A stretch of 64,000 bases of DNA from Holophagales bacterium (GTDB lineage Bacteria > Acidobacteriota > Thermoanaerobaculia > Multivoradales > Multivoraceae): positions 426,713 through 490,712 of the forward strand of contig VXZQ01000017.1 of assembly GCA_009845425.1 (NCBI GenBank), written 5' to 3'. The translations under genes and the position numbers were made by a program. A model generated the notes under the pieces. The model did no database searches, was not told the DNA's origin, and saw only the letters and a list, made by a program, of their open reading frames with translations. Shown here piece after piece: positions 47,969 through 57,414 of the stretch. Each line of letters opens with the position of its first letter. The first letter of the stretch is position 1.

Positions 47969-49219
47969 CTACGGCCCGCCGTCGACCTCGACCAGCTCGA
48001 AGAAGCCGAACATCATCTCGTCCGTCGACTGAAGCCCGAAGGCGACGTCGCGGCCCGGATCGGGATTGTCGGGGTTCGCCGCCGAGTTGTCGTAGACGGC
48101 GACGATCTCGACGACGGTCCCCGCCGGCACGAGCTTCGGCTTCTCCGGGTAGTAGAAGAGCTGCCAGTTGAAGTCGTACTCGGGAACCTCCAGGAGCAAC
48201 TCGGAGTCACCGTCCGCGTAGTGCGCCGTGTACGACATCCGCTTCCCCCGCAGGTGCATGTGCGGCAGGTAGGAGACGATCAGCGAGTCGCGCGCGATCT
48301 CGTGCCGGTACTCGACCCGGTGATCGGGCGCGCCGGCCGGAATCAGGAAGTCCATCTCGCCGGCGATCACGGCCTGGATCTCGGAGCGCAGCTCGCCTTC
48401 GCCGAAGTGGAGGCCGATGAGCGTCCGGTCGGTCTGCTCTTCGCCGTTCGGGTGGTAGTGCTGGTTCATGACGACGACGGCGCCCGGCTCGATCCAGCGC
48501 CCCGCGCCCTCCGGGAACTCGGTCGGCGCGGTCCCGGCGCCCCACATCGCCAGGACGTTGAAGTAGCCACGGCCGTCGACCGAGCCGCTCGCCCGCAACG
48601 CTCCCTGGGGCGTGAGGGGCACGCCGTCCTCGACCATGCCCGTGAAGTCCGCCTTGAAGGCGAGCTGGTGGTGGTTCACCCGGGGCGCGCCCGGCCGGAA
48701 CTCGACCGCGCGAATCCAGCGGCGCTCCGGGATGTCGAGCGTCACGAACTGGTTCAGGAAGAGGTCGGGACCATCGGCCGGTACGGTGACGGCCGGCAAC
48801 TCGATCACGTAGTCCGGTTCGCCGAGCTGCCAACCTTCCGTGAACTCGGGCGGCTCGGGCATGAGCTTCGGATCCCCGGGCGGCGCGCCCCGTTCGACCC
48901 AGGCGACGATCGTTCCGATCTCCTCCTCGGAGAGCGTCGGGTCGTTCGCCCATTCGCCCACGGCAGGCGCCGCGAACCAGGGCGGCATCGCGCCGCTCGT
49001 CACGGCGCGCTGGATCGACCGCGCCCAGGGCCGCGCCTCCCGGTACGTGGCCAGCGACATCGGCGCGATCTCGCCGGCTCGATGACAACCCACGCAGTGC
49101 CGGTTGAGGATCGGCGCCACGTCGCGACTGAACGTGACATCGCCGGCGGCCGCGGCCGCCGGCGCGGCCCCGAGCAGTAGTACGAGCAGAAGGAAACTCA
49201 CGACGGAGAGTGTCCGCAT
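47969..49219 (-). CDS. c-type cytochrome fused to a PHM-like copper monooxygenase domain
   Basis: This 416-residue secreted protein has a signal peptide ending AAPAAAAAG. The heme motif HCVGCH (Cys 42, 45, His 46) is in a cytochrome c domain, with PMSLATYREARPWA and a distal Met. The C-terminal part contains VNHHQLAFK, NQHYHPNG and SYLPHMHLRGKRMSY, which resemble the copper-binding histidines of peptidylglycine monooxygenase-type domains. It may transfer electrons to a copper site. The ATG at 49219 is preceded by GGGAGG. The cytochrome would be matured by the ccm operon. Confidence 0.82.
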   Translation of the reverse strand: MRTLSVVSFLLLVLLLGAAPAAAAAGDVTFSRDVAPILNRHCVGCHRAGEIAPMSLATYREARPWARSIQRAVTSGAMPPWFAAPAVGEWANDPTLSEEEIGTIVAWVERGAPPGDPKLMPEPPEFTEGWQLGEPDYVIELPAVTVPADGPDLFLNQFVTLDIPERRWIRAVEFRPGAPRVNHHQLAFKADFTGMVEDGVPLTPQGALRASGSVDGRGYFNVLAMWGAGTAPTEFPEGAGRWIEPGAVVVMNQHYHPNGEEQTDRTLIGLHFGEGELRSEIQAVIAGEMDFLIPAGAPDHRVEYRHEIARDSLIVSYLPHMHLRGKRMSYTAHYADGDSELLLEVPEYDFNWQLFYYPEKPKLVPAGTVVEIVAVYDNSAANPDNPDPGRDVAFGLQSTDEMMFGFFELVEVDGGP

Positions 49220-49270
49220 CGGCACGCCTCCCAGGAAAGTCAACAACCACTGGCAGCCTAGACAAGGAAG

Positions 49271-51664
49271 ATGAACTTCCCGTTCATTTCTCGAACGAAT
49301 GCGTTAATCTTTGTGAACCACATGGCCGCACCGGACGAGCACGAACGAGAGGTCGCGGCGCTCCGCGACCGGACGTCGAGGCTCAGCGCCGCCGCGCTGC
49401 GGGTCACCGCGAGCCTCGACGAGGCCACCGTCCTTCAGGAGATCGTGGACAGCGCCTGCGAGCTCACGAACGCCCGCTACGGCGTCATCACGACGATCGA
49501 CGACGCCGGAACGCCCCGCGACTTCGTCTCCGCCGGGTTCACTCCCGAGCAGCACCGCCAGATGGAGGGTTGGCTACCGGAGGGACCGCAGCTCTTCGAC
49601 CACCTGCGCGACCTGTCCTCGCCGCTCCGGCTGGCGGACCTGCCGAGCTACATCCGTTCGCTCGGCTTCTCCGCCGATCTCATGCCGGCGAAGACCTTCC
49701 AGGGGACGCCGATGCGCCACCGGGGCGTGTACCTCGGCAGCTTCTTCCTCGGCGGCAAGCGGGGCGGACGCGAGTTCTCGGACGAGGACGAGGACGTGCT
49801 GGTGCTGTTCGCGTCGCAGGCGGCGACGGCCATCGCCAACGCCCGAACCCATCGCAACGAACAGCGGTCGCGCGCCAGCGTGGAGGCGCTGGTCGAGACG
49901 TCGCCGGTGGGCGTCGTCGTCTTCGATTTCTCCACCGGCGCTCCCACCACCTTCAACCGGGAGGCGAGGCGGCTGGTGGAGAACCTGGCCCCACCCGGGA
50001 GGCCCCCGGAGGAACTGATCGAGATCCTGATTTGCCAGTTCGCCGATGGCCGCGAAGTCCCGATGTCCCGCCTGATCCACGACGCGCCCGCGCTGCGCGC
50101 CGAGGAGGTCGTGCTCTCCGTCGCCGACGGCCGCGGCGCCAGGGCGCTGGTCAACGCCACGACCATCCGCTCCGCCGAAGGCGAGCCCGAGTCGATGGTC
50201 GTCACGATGCAGGATCTCGCGCACCTCGACGAGATCGAGCGGCTGAGGACCGAGTTCCTGAGCATGGTGAGCCACGAGCTCCGCGCCCCCCTGACCTCGA
50301 TCAAGGGCTCGGCGGCCACGGTGCTGGGCGCGTCCGAGGAACTGGACCGGTCGGAGATGCTGCAGTTCTTCCGGATCGTCGAGGATCAGGCGGACCACAT
50401 GCGGGGCCTGATCGGCGACCTGCTCGACGTGGGACGCCTCGAGTCCGGCACGCTGTCCGTCGCGCCCCAGCCCGTTGACCTGACCGTCCTGGTCGAACGG
50501 GCCAGGAGCGCCTTCGCGAGCGGCGGCGGGCACCACGCGGTACGACTCGACCTGCCGCGGGACCTGCCGCGCGTCATGGCCGACGCGCGGCGCGTCGTCC
50601 AGGTGCTGAACAACCTGCTGTCGAACGCGGCCAGGCACTCACAGGAGTCGTCGCCCATCCGGGTCGAGGCGGCTCTGGACGGACAACACGTCGCCGTCAC
50701 GGTCGCCGACCAGGGAAGTGGCGTTCCACCGCACCTCCTGCCGCACCTGTTCAGCAAGCACGCGGGCGTGGTCGGCGGGGAAGGGAACCTGGGCGCGGGT
50801 CTGGGCCTGGCGATCTGCAAGGGACTCGTGGAGGCCCATGGCGGCCGCATCTCGGCCCGGAGCGACGGGCAGGGCCAGGGCACCCGGATCACCTTCACGA
50901 TCCCGGCGGTGGAAGAGCCGGGCGACGGCGAGGCGCCCGAAGCCCTCGCCGCGGCCACCTCGGAAGGGGCACGGCGCGGCGGCGGCCGACCGCGCGTGCT
51001 GGTGCTGGACGACGACCCTCAGGCGCTCCGTTTCGCCCGGGACGCGCTCGCCTCCCGGGGCTACGCGCCGATCGTCACCGGCGACGCACGCGAACTCCCC
51101 CGTCTCCTCAGGACGGAGCGGCCGGACCTCGTCCTGCTCGACCTGGTGCTGCCCGGAACGGACGGCATCGAACTGCTGCAGCGCCTGCCGGAACTGGCCG
51201 ACGTGCCCGTCATCTTCATTTCCGCCTACGGCCGGGACGAGACGGTCGCGAGAGCCCTGGAGGCCGGCGCCGAGGACTACATCGTCAAGCCGTTCTCCCC
51301 GACGGAGCTCACCGCGAGAGTGGGAGTCGCGCTCCGCAAGCGGCTCGAGCCCGGTCCCTTCGTGCTCGGCAACCTGTCCATCGACCGCGCGCGCCGCCGC
51401 GTGACGGTCGGCGGCGTTCCCGTGCGGCTGACCGCCACCGAGTACGAACTGCTGCGGGTCCTCTCCGTGAACGCCGGGCACGTAACCACCTACGAAGCCC
51501 TCCTGCGCCGGGTGTGGGGTGGCCGGGGATACGCGCAGCCTCAACTGGTCCGCGCCTTCGTCAAGAAGCTGCGGACCAAGCTCGGCGACGACCCGAGCGA
51601 CCCGACCTACATCTTCAACGAGCGCGGCGTCGGCTACCGGATGCCCAAGCCGGGCGAGATCTGA
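49271..51664 (+). CDS. One-piece sensor: GAF-PAS-histidine kinase-receiver-winged helix (paralogue 1)
   Basis: This 797-residue soluble protein contains a whole two-component pathway in one chain. GAF is at about 40-195, a PAS-like part at 205-320, and HisKA with LSMVSHELRAPLTSIKGS (His about 335). HATPase_c (LGAGLGLAICKGLVEAHGG) runs to about 555. The receiver has Asp about 624 in LLDLVLPG, and an OmpR-type winged-helix DNA-binding domain covers about 700-797 (GYRMPKPG). It is a close paralogue of the gene at 53.9 kb. Start is uncertain: an ATG at 49322 would omit the AT-rich first 17 codons. Confidence 0.9.
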   Translation: MNFPFISRTNALIFVNHMAAPDEHEREVAALRDRTSRLSAAALRVTASLDEATVLQEIVDSACELTNARYGVITTIDDAGTPRDFVSAGFTPEQHRQMEGWLPEGPQLFDHLRDLSSPLRLADLPSYIRSLGFSADLMPAKTFQGTPMRHRGVYLGSFFLGGKRGGREFSDEDEDVLVLFASQAATAIANARTHRNEQRSRASVEALVETSPVGVVVFDFSTGAPTTFNREARRLVENLAPPGRPPEELIEILICQFADGREVPMSRLIHDAPALRAEEVVLSVADGRGARALVNATTIRSAEGEPESMVVTMQDLAHLDEIERLRTEFLSMVSHELRAPLTSIKGSAATVLGASEELDRSEMLQFFRIVEDQADHMRGLIGDLLDVGRLESGTLSVAPQPVDLTVLVERARSAFASGGGHHAVRLDLPRDLPRVMADARRVVQVLNNLLSNAARHSQESSPIRVEAALDGQHVAVTVADQGSGVPPHLLPHLFSKHAGVVGGEGNLGAGLGLAICKGLVEAHGGRISARSDGQGQGTRITFTIPAVEEPGDGEAPEALAAATSEGARRGGGRPRVLVLDDDPQALRFARDALASRGYAPIVTGDARELPRLLRTERPDLVLLDLVLPGTDGIELLQRLPELADVPVIFISAYGRDETVARALEAGAEDYIVKPFSPTELTARVGVALRKRLEPGPFVLGNLSIDRARRRVTVGGVPVRLTATEYELLRVLSVNAGHVTTYEALLRRVWGGRGYAQPQLVRAFVKKLRTKLGDDPSDPTYIFNERGVGYRMPKPGEI

Positions 51665-51702
51665 CTCGAGGGCCAGGAGGCGGCGGCGCAGGCCGACGCG
51701 AC

Positions 51703-52080
51703 ATGAGTTCTGAGACCGAAACCGCGGCCCCCGAGGCGCCCCCCGACTTCAGGGACGCGGACCACGGCCTGTCGCCCAGGCAGCTCGCCACCGTCCGCAG
51801 CATTCTGCAGCCCTGGGCGAACAGGATCACGGCAGTGGAAGTCTTCGGCTCGCGAGCAACGGGCGCCTATCGAGCGAACTCGGATCTTGACCTGCTGCTT
51901 CACGGGGACCTCGACCACCGCGCCATCGATCGTCTCTGGACCCTGTTTCACGAAAGCAACCTGCCCTTCGCGGTCGATGTGGCCAGCTACGACCTGACAA
52001 GCCACGAGCCACTTCGCGAGCACATGGACCGTGTCCGCAAACCGCTCTTGAAGCTCGAACTCAGTCGCCGACGAGACTGA
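51703..52080 (+). CDS. Minimal nucleotidyltransferase (MNT) domain protein
   Basis: This 125-residue protein has the nucleotidyltransferase motif FGSRATGAYRANSDLDLLLHG (GSxxxG and SDxDL). The third acidic residue is in FAVDVASYD. MNT proteins often act as antitoxins with HEPN-domain toxins or modify RNA/protein substrates. No HEPN gene is adjacent. It is 39 bases after paralogue 1 on the same strand. The ATG start is chosen at 51703. Confidence 0.8.
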   Translation: MSSETETAAPEAPPDFRDADHGLSPRQLATVRSILQPWANRITAVEVFGSRATGAYRANSDLDLLLHGDLDHRAIDRLWTLFHESNLPFAVDVASYDLTSHEPLREHMDRVRKPLLKLELSRRRD

Positions 52081-52564
52081 CTCCTCTGGCACTACGGAAC
52101 GCTCCCGTGTCACCCTGGGCGCGCGCCAGCTCCCCGCCTTCGTGCCGATAGACCTTGATCGCCCCGTCGCTACGCGTGACGCGCACCTCGACGTCGGTCG
52201 CCGCAGCCAGGTACACCCAGTAGTGGCCCGTTCACTCCGCAGCCGGCGCAATCGAAGCGGGCGACTTCACACGCACCGTCGCGTGGGCGTGGATTACCAG
52301 TCGTGCAAGCGATTGACAAGGAGGGCCACGACTACGAGCCCGGCACAACGCACGGATTCAGTGCGTAGTTGCCGACCGCGTTCGGGATCGCGCTCGGGTC
52401 GACGTGGCCGTGGAAGTCGAGGACGTCGATCGTCTCGCGGTCCGCGTCGCAAGCGGCTCGTAGATGGTTGCGGGCGCCCTAGACCTTGCCCGGCGAGTGC
52501 CGCTCCGGCCCGGTGACATCCTTGGGACCGTTCCGGGCATGGTTGCCACTGAACCTCACGTTCA
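52081..52564 (-). pseudogene. 484-base gap with decayed minus-strand coding remnants
   Basis: No intact gene is seen. On the minus strand three in-frame pieces look protein-like: about 27 codons (NVRFSGNHARNGPKDV..) after the oxygenase stop, about 48 codons after an in-frame TAG (DFHGHVDPSAIPNAV..) and about 50 codons (GHYWVYLAAATDVEVRV..) ending at 52080 and separated by a TGA. They may be parts of one degraded gene. I cannot name the family, and chance open frames in GC-rich DNA are possible. Confidence 0.3.
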
Positions 52565-53722
52565 CTACCAGGGGTTCTGCTTCTCGGCGTGGACATGGTC
52601 GGGCATCTTGTAGCTGAGGCCCCCCTCGTCGTACGCGGAGGTCTGGAGGAGCTGTGTGAGGTTGTTGGCCCGGAGAACCCCGGAACCGGACCAGCGCCGC
52701 TGCAGGCGTTGCCTGGTCCGGAACAGGGCGAGCGTTCCAACGTGCCACGGTCGGGGCCTCGGATACGCGAAGGCGTCGGCGAGTTCGTTTCCGATGAGCG
52801 CCCGTGAGAGACGGTACGCCAGTCGCACGATCTTCCGCTGCTCGACCGGATCGGTGATCTGCCCCACGGGGGGTATGGACTGGATCAGCGCGTTCGCCAG
52901 TTCTCTCGAGTCGGGGGTTGGCGGCGGCTCGCACAGGCGGGCCAGCCTGTGCATCCGCTCGGCTTCCGCGGCGGAGGAGTACAGGATGCTCTCCGGGATG
53001 CCCATGACATAGCCGGCGTAGCGCCAGACGTCCAGAACGCCCTGGTGTTCCTCCTTCGAGAACCTGGCGCCCAGGAGCGTCGAGTAGTCGAGCAGGCGCT
53101 TCGAGAACACCGAGATCGCGTAGCCCAGGTGCGCGGCGCTCACCGGAGTGCCCCAGGCCTCCCGGTCCCAGTCTGCGGAGTTCGCGAGCAGGTTCCTGAT
53201 CCGCGCATGCACGAAACGGACGCGGGCGGACAGCTTCCAGCCCTCGCCGTCCCGGTAGAGGCCGTTCGGGAAGAAGATGTCCAGCAACTGGCGGTTGTTC
53301 TGCTTGAGTCGACGGGTGGTGTGTTTCACCCGCCCGGTGATGTTGAAGGACTTGGCGATCAGCGTCGAGAAGCCCTCGACCAGCACGCCGGTGACGAACG
53401 CGGCCAGCATGAGATCCGCGTTCCTGAAGAAAGCGCGGAGTCCCGGTTCCAGGGCGTCCCAGTCCAGCCACTCCGGCTCCTCGAGGTTCTCGAAGAACTC
53501 CCGCAGCGCCTGTGGCGCGGCTCGCAGCGTCTCGTCTTCCGCCTCGATTCCGGCGCGGACGAACCGGTGCAGTTCCGACGGCGGCAGATCGGAGAGTTCC
53601 TCGAGGACCGGGTCGAGGTCGGGATCGCCGATGCCCGTGTGGCGGATGTAGCGGTCAACACCCTCGGGGTCGAACGGCCGAGCCCGCCGGTACGACTCCG
53701 CATACGCCGACGGAACTTCCAT
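52565..53722 (-). CDS. MpaB-family (DUF2236) oxygenase-like protein
   Basis: This 385-residue protein shows the conserved blocks of the MpaB/DUF2236 family of heme-containing oxygenases: LMLAAFVTGVLVEGFSTLIAKSF, ARVRFVHARIRNLL (heme-region His/Arg), WGTPVSAAHLGYAISVFSKR and VWRYAGYVMGIPE. Family members include ergothioneine- and latex-type oxygenases, so the substrate cannot be named. The ATG has GGAGG upstream. A palindrome at 53791-53806 lies 68 bases before the start. Confidence 0.82.
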   Translation of the reverse strand: MEVPSAYAESYRRARPFDPEGVDRYIRHTGIGDPDLDPVLEELSDLPPSELHRFVRAGIEAEDETLRAAPQALREFFENLEEPEWLDWDALEPGLRAFFRNADLMLAAFVTGVLVEGFSTLIAKSFNITGRVKHTTRRLKQNNRQLLDIFFPNGLYRDGEGWKLSARVRFVHARIRNLLANSADWDREAWGTPVSAAHLGYAISVFSKRLLDYSTLLGARFSKEEHQGVLDVWRYAGYVMGIPESILYSSAAEAERMHRLARLCEPPPTPDSRELANALIQSIPPVGQITDPVEQRKIVRLAYRLSRALIGNELADAFAYPRPRPWHVGTLALFRTRQRLQRRWSGSGVLRANNLTQLLQTSAYDEGGLSYKMPDHVHAEKQNPW

Positions 53723-53784
53723 GGGCCTCCGCTTTCGTTGCCGTCAAAATGCTGAGCCTTCGAGTTTGAGGCAAGAACGGGCAG

Positions 53785-53806
53785 AGCGCGCCTATCAAAC
53801 GATAGG
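53785..53806. promoter_or_regulatory. Operator-like palindrome upstream of the oxygenase gene
   Basis: AGCGCG followed by CCTATCAAACGATAGG. The half-sites CCTATCA and CGATAGG form a palindrome with one mismatch around AA. The complement of the site at 57415-57436 reads AGCGCGCCTATCAAATGATAGG, identical except for one base. Relative to each downstream gene the two sites have the same orientation and similar distance (68 and 50 bases). It probably binds a regulator controlling the MpaB-type gene. Confidence 0.65.
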
Positions 53807-53882
53807 GGTGGCACAAAGTCCCGCAGCCGACACCGAAGCCTCCTCCGCCGGCTGCACCGCCGGTTGCGGGCTCGCCGTAACC

Positions 53883-56174
53883 TCAGCGGCCCGTCGGTTT
53901 CGCCAGGCGGTAGCCGACCGCGCGCTCGTTGAAGAGGTAGACGGGGCTGGCCGCACTGTCGCCGAGCTTGCGGCGGAGGTTCCTGACGAAGATGCGAACC
54001 AGGTTCGCATCCGCGTTCTCGCGCTTGGCCCAGACGCGGCGCAGCAGCGTGTCGAAGGTGACGACCCGTCCAGCGTCCAGCGAGAGTACGCGCAGCAGCT
54101 CGTACTCAGTGGCGGTCAGGTGAATCGTCTCTCCACCGACCGTCACCCGGCGCTGCCCGTAGTCGATGGCGAGCTGTCCGAGCACGAACGATTCCGGCTC
54201 GCGGTGTCTTCTGAGCGCCACCCGCACTCGCGCCACCAGTTCCGTCGCCGAGAAGGGCTTGGCGATGTAGTCGATCGCACCCGACTCGAGCGCTCGCGCG
54301 ACGGTGTCGTCGCGGCGGTAGGCAGAGATGAAGATGACCGGCAGGTCGGACAGTTCCGGGACCTGCCGCATCAACTCGATACCGTCGCTGCCGGGCAGCA
54401 CCAGGTCGAGCAGGACCAGGTGCGGCTTCTCGGTCCGGAGGATTCGCTCCAGATCGTCCGGCGCGCCCGTCACGAGAGGAGCGTAGCCGGCCCCGGAGAG
54501 CGCGCCGCGAACGAAGCGCAGCATCTGCGGATCGTCGTCCACGACAAGGATGCGGCGCCGCCCGTTCCCGGTTGGTGGCGGGCCGGCGGCGTCGTCCGCC
54601 GCCGCGGCCACAGGCTCGCCGGCCACGGGAACCGTGAAGGTGAACGTGGCGCCGCGTCCCGGGCCGGCGCTCTCCGCCCGAATGCGCCCGCCGTGCGCCT
54701 CGACGAGTCCCTTGCAGATCGCAAGCCCGAGGCCGTGGCCCGCCGTGCCGCCCCGCCCGGCTCCGGCATGCCTGCGGAAGAGATGCGGCAACCGTTCGGG
54801 CGCCACCCCCGGCCCCTCGTCCGAGACCGAGATCGACACATGCACCTCCTCGTACGCCGCCGCGACCCGGATGGGGGACGACTCGGGAGCGTGCCTGGCC
54901 GCGTTGGCGAACAGGTTGCTGAGCACCTGCCCGATGCGTCGCCGGTCGGCCATCACAAGGGGAAGGCCGACCGGCAGATCGACGAGGACGGCATGGCGCC
55001 CGCCGGCGCTCAGGAACGTGCCTCGTGCCTGCTCCACCAGGGCGGCCACCTCCGTGGGCTCGGGCGCGACGGAGAGCGTGCCCGACTCGATGCGCCCCGT
55101 GTCCAGCAGATCACCGATCAACCCGCGCATGTGGTTGGCCTGCTCGACGATGATGCGGTGAAACTCGTGCATCTCGGCCGGGTCCAAGTGGGACGCGTCC
55201 TCCAGCAGCGTCGCCGCCGAGCCCTTGATGGCCGCTAACGGCTCGCGCAGCTCGTGGCTGACCATGCCCAGGAACTCCGTCCGAAGTCGTTCGATCTCGT
55301 CGAACGGCGCCAGATCCTGCATCGTCACCACGACCGACCGGATGGCGCCGCCTTCGCCGTGGATCGGCGTTGCGTTGATCAGCGTCCGGACACTGCGTCC
55401 GTCGGCCACCGCCAGCACGACCTCTTCGGCGCGCACCGTCTCACCCGTGCCGAGCAACCGCGCCAGCGGAAGCTCGCTCAGTGACACCTCCCGCCCGTCG
55501 TCGCGGCGGAGGGTGATGATCTCCAGAAGCTGCTCGGTTGACCGACCGGCAGGCCGCAGACTGTCGACGATCCGTTTCGCCTCACCGTTGAGCGATGCCG
55601 GCCGACCGGTCTCCGCATCGAAGACCACGACCCCGACGGGCGAGGTCTCGACCAGGGCCTCGAGGTCCGCCCGCGCCTGCTGCTCGTCGCGGTGTGTCCG
55701 GGCGTTGCTGATCGCCGCCGCGGCCTGTGACGCGAACAGCACCAGAACCTCTTCGTCGTCGTCGGTGAATTCCTCGCAGTCGCCCTTCTCCGCGAGGAAG
55801 AAGATGCCCACGTCGACGTCGCGGTGGCGCATCGGCGTGACCAGCCAGGTTTGGGGAAGCATCCCCAAGGGTGAAACGTCGAGCGCACGCAGGTGGCCCG
55901 CCATGTCCGCGACCCGCAGGGGCCCCTGCAGCTCGCTGAACCACTGGAACGCGCGGGCATTGTCGGGCCAGACCACCGCCTCCTGCTCCTCGTCGGGCGT
56001 GAAGCCGGAAAGGACGAAGTCCTTAGGCGCGCCCTTCTCGTCGACGATGATGATGGCTCCGTAGCGGCTGGCGGTCAGCCCGCGGGCGCTCGCGACCGCC
56101 TCGGCGAGCACCGTGTCGAGGTCGAGCGTCGCGCTGAAACGCAGGATGGCCGCGCTCAGAGTGGAGATGTCCAT
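53883..56174 (-). CDS. One-piece sensor: GAF-PAS-histidine kinase-receiver-winged helix (paralogue 2)
   Basis: This 763-residue protein has the same domain order as the gene at 49.3 kb, with high similarity throughout: GAF (about 10-175), PAS-like, HisKA with LGMVSHELREPLAAIKGS (His about 307), HATPase (GHGLGLAICKGLVEAHGG), receiver (LLDLVLPGSDGIELMRQ) and an OmpR-type winged helix ending YLFNERAVGYRLAKP. The phospho-acceptor His and receiver Asp are intact. It is divergent from the LuxR-type gene. Confidence 0.9.
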   Translation of the reverse strand: MDISTLSAAILRFSATLDLDTVLAEAVASARGLTASRYGAIIIVDEKGAPKDFVLSGFTPDEEQEAVVWPDNARAFQWFSELQGPLRVADMAGHLRALDVSPLGMLPQTWLVTPMRHRDVDVGIFFLAEKGDCEEFTDDDEEVLVLFASQAAAAISNARTHRDEQQARADLEALVETSPVGVVVFDAETGRPASLNGEAKRIVDSLRPAGRSTEQLLEIITLRRDDGREVSLSELPLARLLGTGETVRAEEVVLAVADGRSVRTLINATPIHGEGGAIRSVVVTMQDLAPFDEIERLRTEFLGMVSHELREPLAAIKGSAATLLEDASHLDPAEMHEFHRIIVEQANHMRGLIGDLLDTGRIESGTLSVAPEPTEVAALVEQARGTFLSAGGRHAVLVDLPVGLPLVMADRRRIGQVLSNLFANAARHAPESSPIRVAAAYEEVHVSISVSDEGPGVAPERLPHLFRRHAGAGRGGTAGHGLGLAICKGLVEAHGGRIRAESAGPGRGATFTFTVPVAGEPVAAAADDAAGPPPTGNGRRRILVVDDDPQMLRFVRGALSGAGYAPLVTGAPDDLERILRTEKPHLVLLDLVLPGSDGIELMRQVPELSDLPVIFISAYRRDDTVARALESGAIDYIAKPFSATELVARVRVALRRHREPESFVLGQLAIDYGQRRVTVGGETIHLTATEYELLRVLSLDAGRVVTFDTLLRRVWAKRENADANLVRIFVRNLRRKLGDSAASPVYLFNERAVGYRLAKPTGR

Positions 56175-56253
56175 CTATTTACGAAAACAACATGAGATTT
56201 GTCCCTGCCCACACCCACATCTTATGAACTCTCTGCGAGACTGGCGATGAGAG
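56175..56253. promoter_or_regulatory. Divergent promoter region between the sensor and LuxR-type genes
   Basis: This 79-base gap is clearly richer in A and T than its surroundings. TTGTCC (56199-56204) and TTATGA (56222-56227), 17 bases apart, are a possible promoter for the plus-strand LuxR-type gene. The sensor start has little room for a leader on the other side. No CCTATCA-type palindrome is in this gap. Confidence 0.35.
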
Positions 56254-57405
56254 ATGAATCAACAGGCCTACGACCGAGTTCTGACGGCCCTCAACGAAGC
56301 GGCATTCGACGACGCCTGCTGGCCGGAGGCGTCGAAGATGATGGACGAGGCCTGCGGCGCAAAAGGCAACATCGTCGTGATCGGCGATGACGGCGTGAAC
56401 GGCGATGTCGAGATCTCGCTGGCCCGGATCTACTTCCACGGGCAACGCAGCGTCTATTGGGAACGGAGGTACTTCGGCAAGCTCTACCAGGTGGACGAGC
56501 GCATCCCGCGGCTTCGGCAACTGCCTTCCGGCCAACTCGTCGATGTCCGGTCGCTTTACACCGCGCGGGAACGCAAACAGGGAATTGTCTACAACGAACT
56601 GGTGCGGGGAGAAGCACAGCACGGCCTGAACATGCGCCTCGCGCTGCCCGACGGTGCGAAGATCACATGGCAGATCACCAATCCCGTGGACGGAAGTGAC
56701 TGGGACTCGGACCAGCTCGGGATGATCGAGCGCCTGAAACCGCACCTGCTGCAGTTCGCGCGGGTGCGCCGGGCCCTCCTGCAGGCGGACGCGCTCGGCC
56801 GGTCCATGGATGCCGTGCTCGAGAACAAACGGGTCGGGGTCGTGCAGCTTGACCGGCGCGGGCGCATCGTGGCGGCGAACGACACGGCGCTCGAGCACCT
56901 TCGCGACCGCGCCGTGCTGCATGACGACGGCGGGTTCGTCCATGCCGCTTCGAAGACCGATGACAGGGAACTCCAGGGCCTGGTCGCAGGCGCCCTCGGG
57001 GCATCCGGCGCGACCGTTGCGGGCGGCTCGCTGATACTCCCGCAGTCGCTGGCCACAGCACCCTTCATGGTGCATGTGACTCCGATTGCCGTCTCAGGCT
57101 CCGACTTCGAGCCCGGGCCGGTTGCGGCCCTCGCGCTGATCGTGGACACGGGCCAGCGGGGACGCGTCGACTCCGGCCTGTTGACCGGTGCGCTGGGACT
57201 CACGCCCACGGAAGCCGAGGTGGCCACCCTGCTGGCCGAAGGACTGACGCCGCGGCAGGCGGGCGTGAGCTCCGGACGCGGGGAGGGCACGATCCGCTGG
57301 CACCTGCATCGCATCTTCGGCAAGTTGGGCATAGAACGGCAAGCACAGTTGGTGCGGGTGGTCCGTACGCTGGGCTGGTTTCCGAGCAACAACCGGAACA
57401 GCTAG
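56254..57405 (+). CDS. LuxR-type transcriptional regulator with PAS-like sensory half
   Basis: This 383-residue protein has a C-terminal LuxR/NarL-type helix-turn-helix (about 315-375: GLTPTEAEVATLLAEGLTPR, IRWHLHRIFGKLGIERQAQL). The middle shows PAS-like sequence (RVGVVQLDRRGRIVAANDTALEHL). The N-terminal 150 residues are unknown. It has no receiver domain, so it probably binds a ligand. It lies between the two palindromic sites, and its stop is 10 bases before the second. It is the best local candidate to bind them. Confidence 0.85.
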   Translation: MNQQAYDRVLTALNEAAFDDACWPEASKMMDEACGAKGNIVVIGDDGVNGDVEISLARIYFHGQRSVYWERRYFGKLYQVDERIPRLRQLPSGQLVDVRSLYTARERKQGIVYNELVRGEAQHGLNMRLALPDGAKITWQITNPVDGSDWDSDQLGMIERLKPHLLQFARVRRALLQADALGRSMDAVLENKRVGVVQLDRRGRIVAANDTALEHLRDRAVLHDDGGFVHAASKTDDRELQGLVAGALGASGATVAGGSLILPQSLATAPFMVHVTPIAVSGSDFEPGPVAALALIVDTGQRGRVDSGLLTGALGLTPTEAEVATLLAEGLTPRQAGVSSGRGEGTIRWHLHRIFGKLGIERQAQLVRVVRTLGWFPSNNRNS

Positions 57406-57414
57406 GTTTCGACT

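Noticed and set aside
52060..52330. In-frame TGA in the minus-strand remnant as a selenocysteine codon
   Set aside because: The frame on both sides lacks a start, a known family and a redox context, so a decayed gene is more likely.
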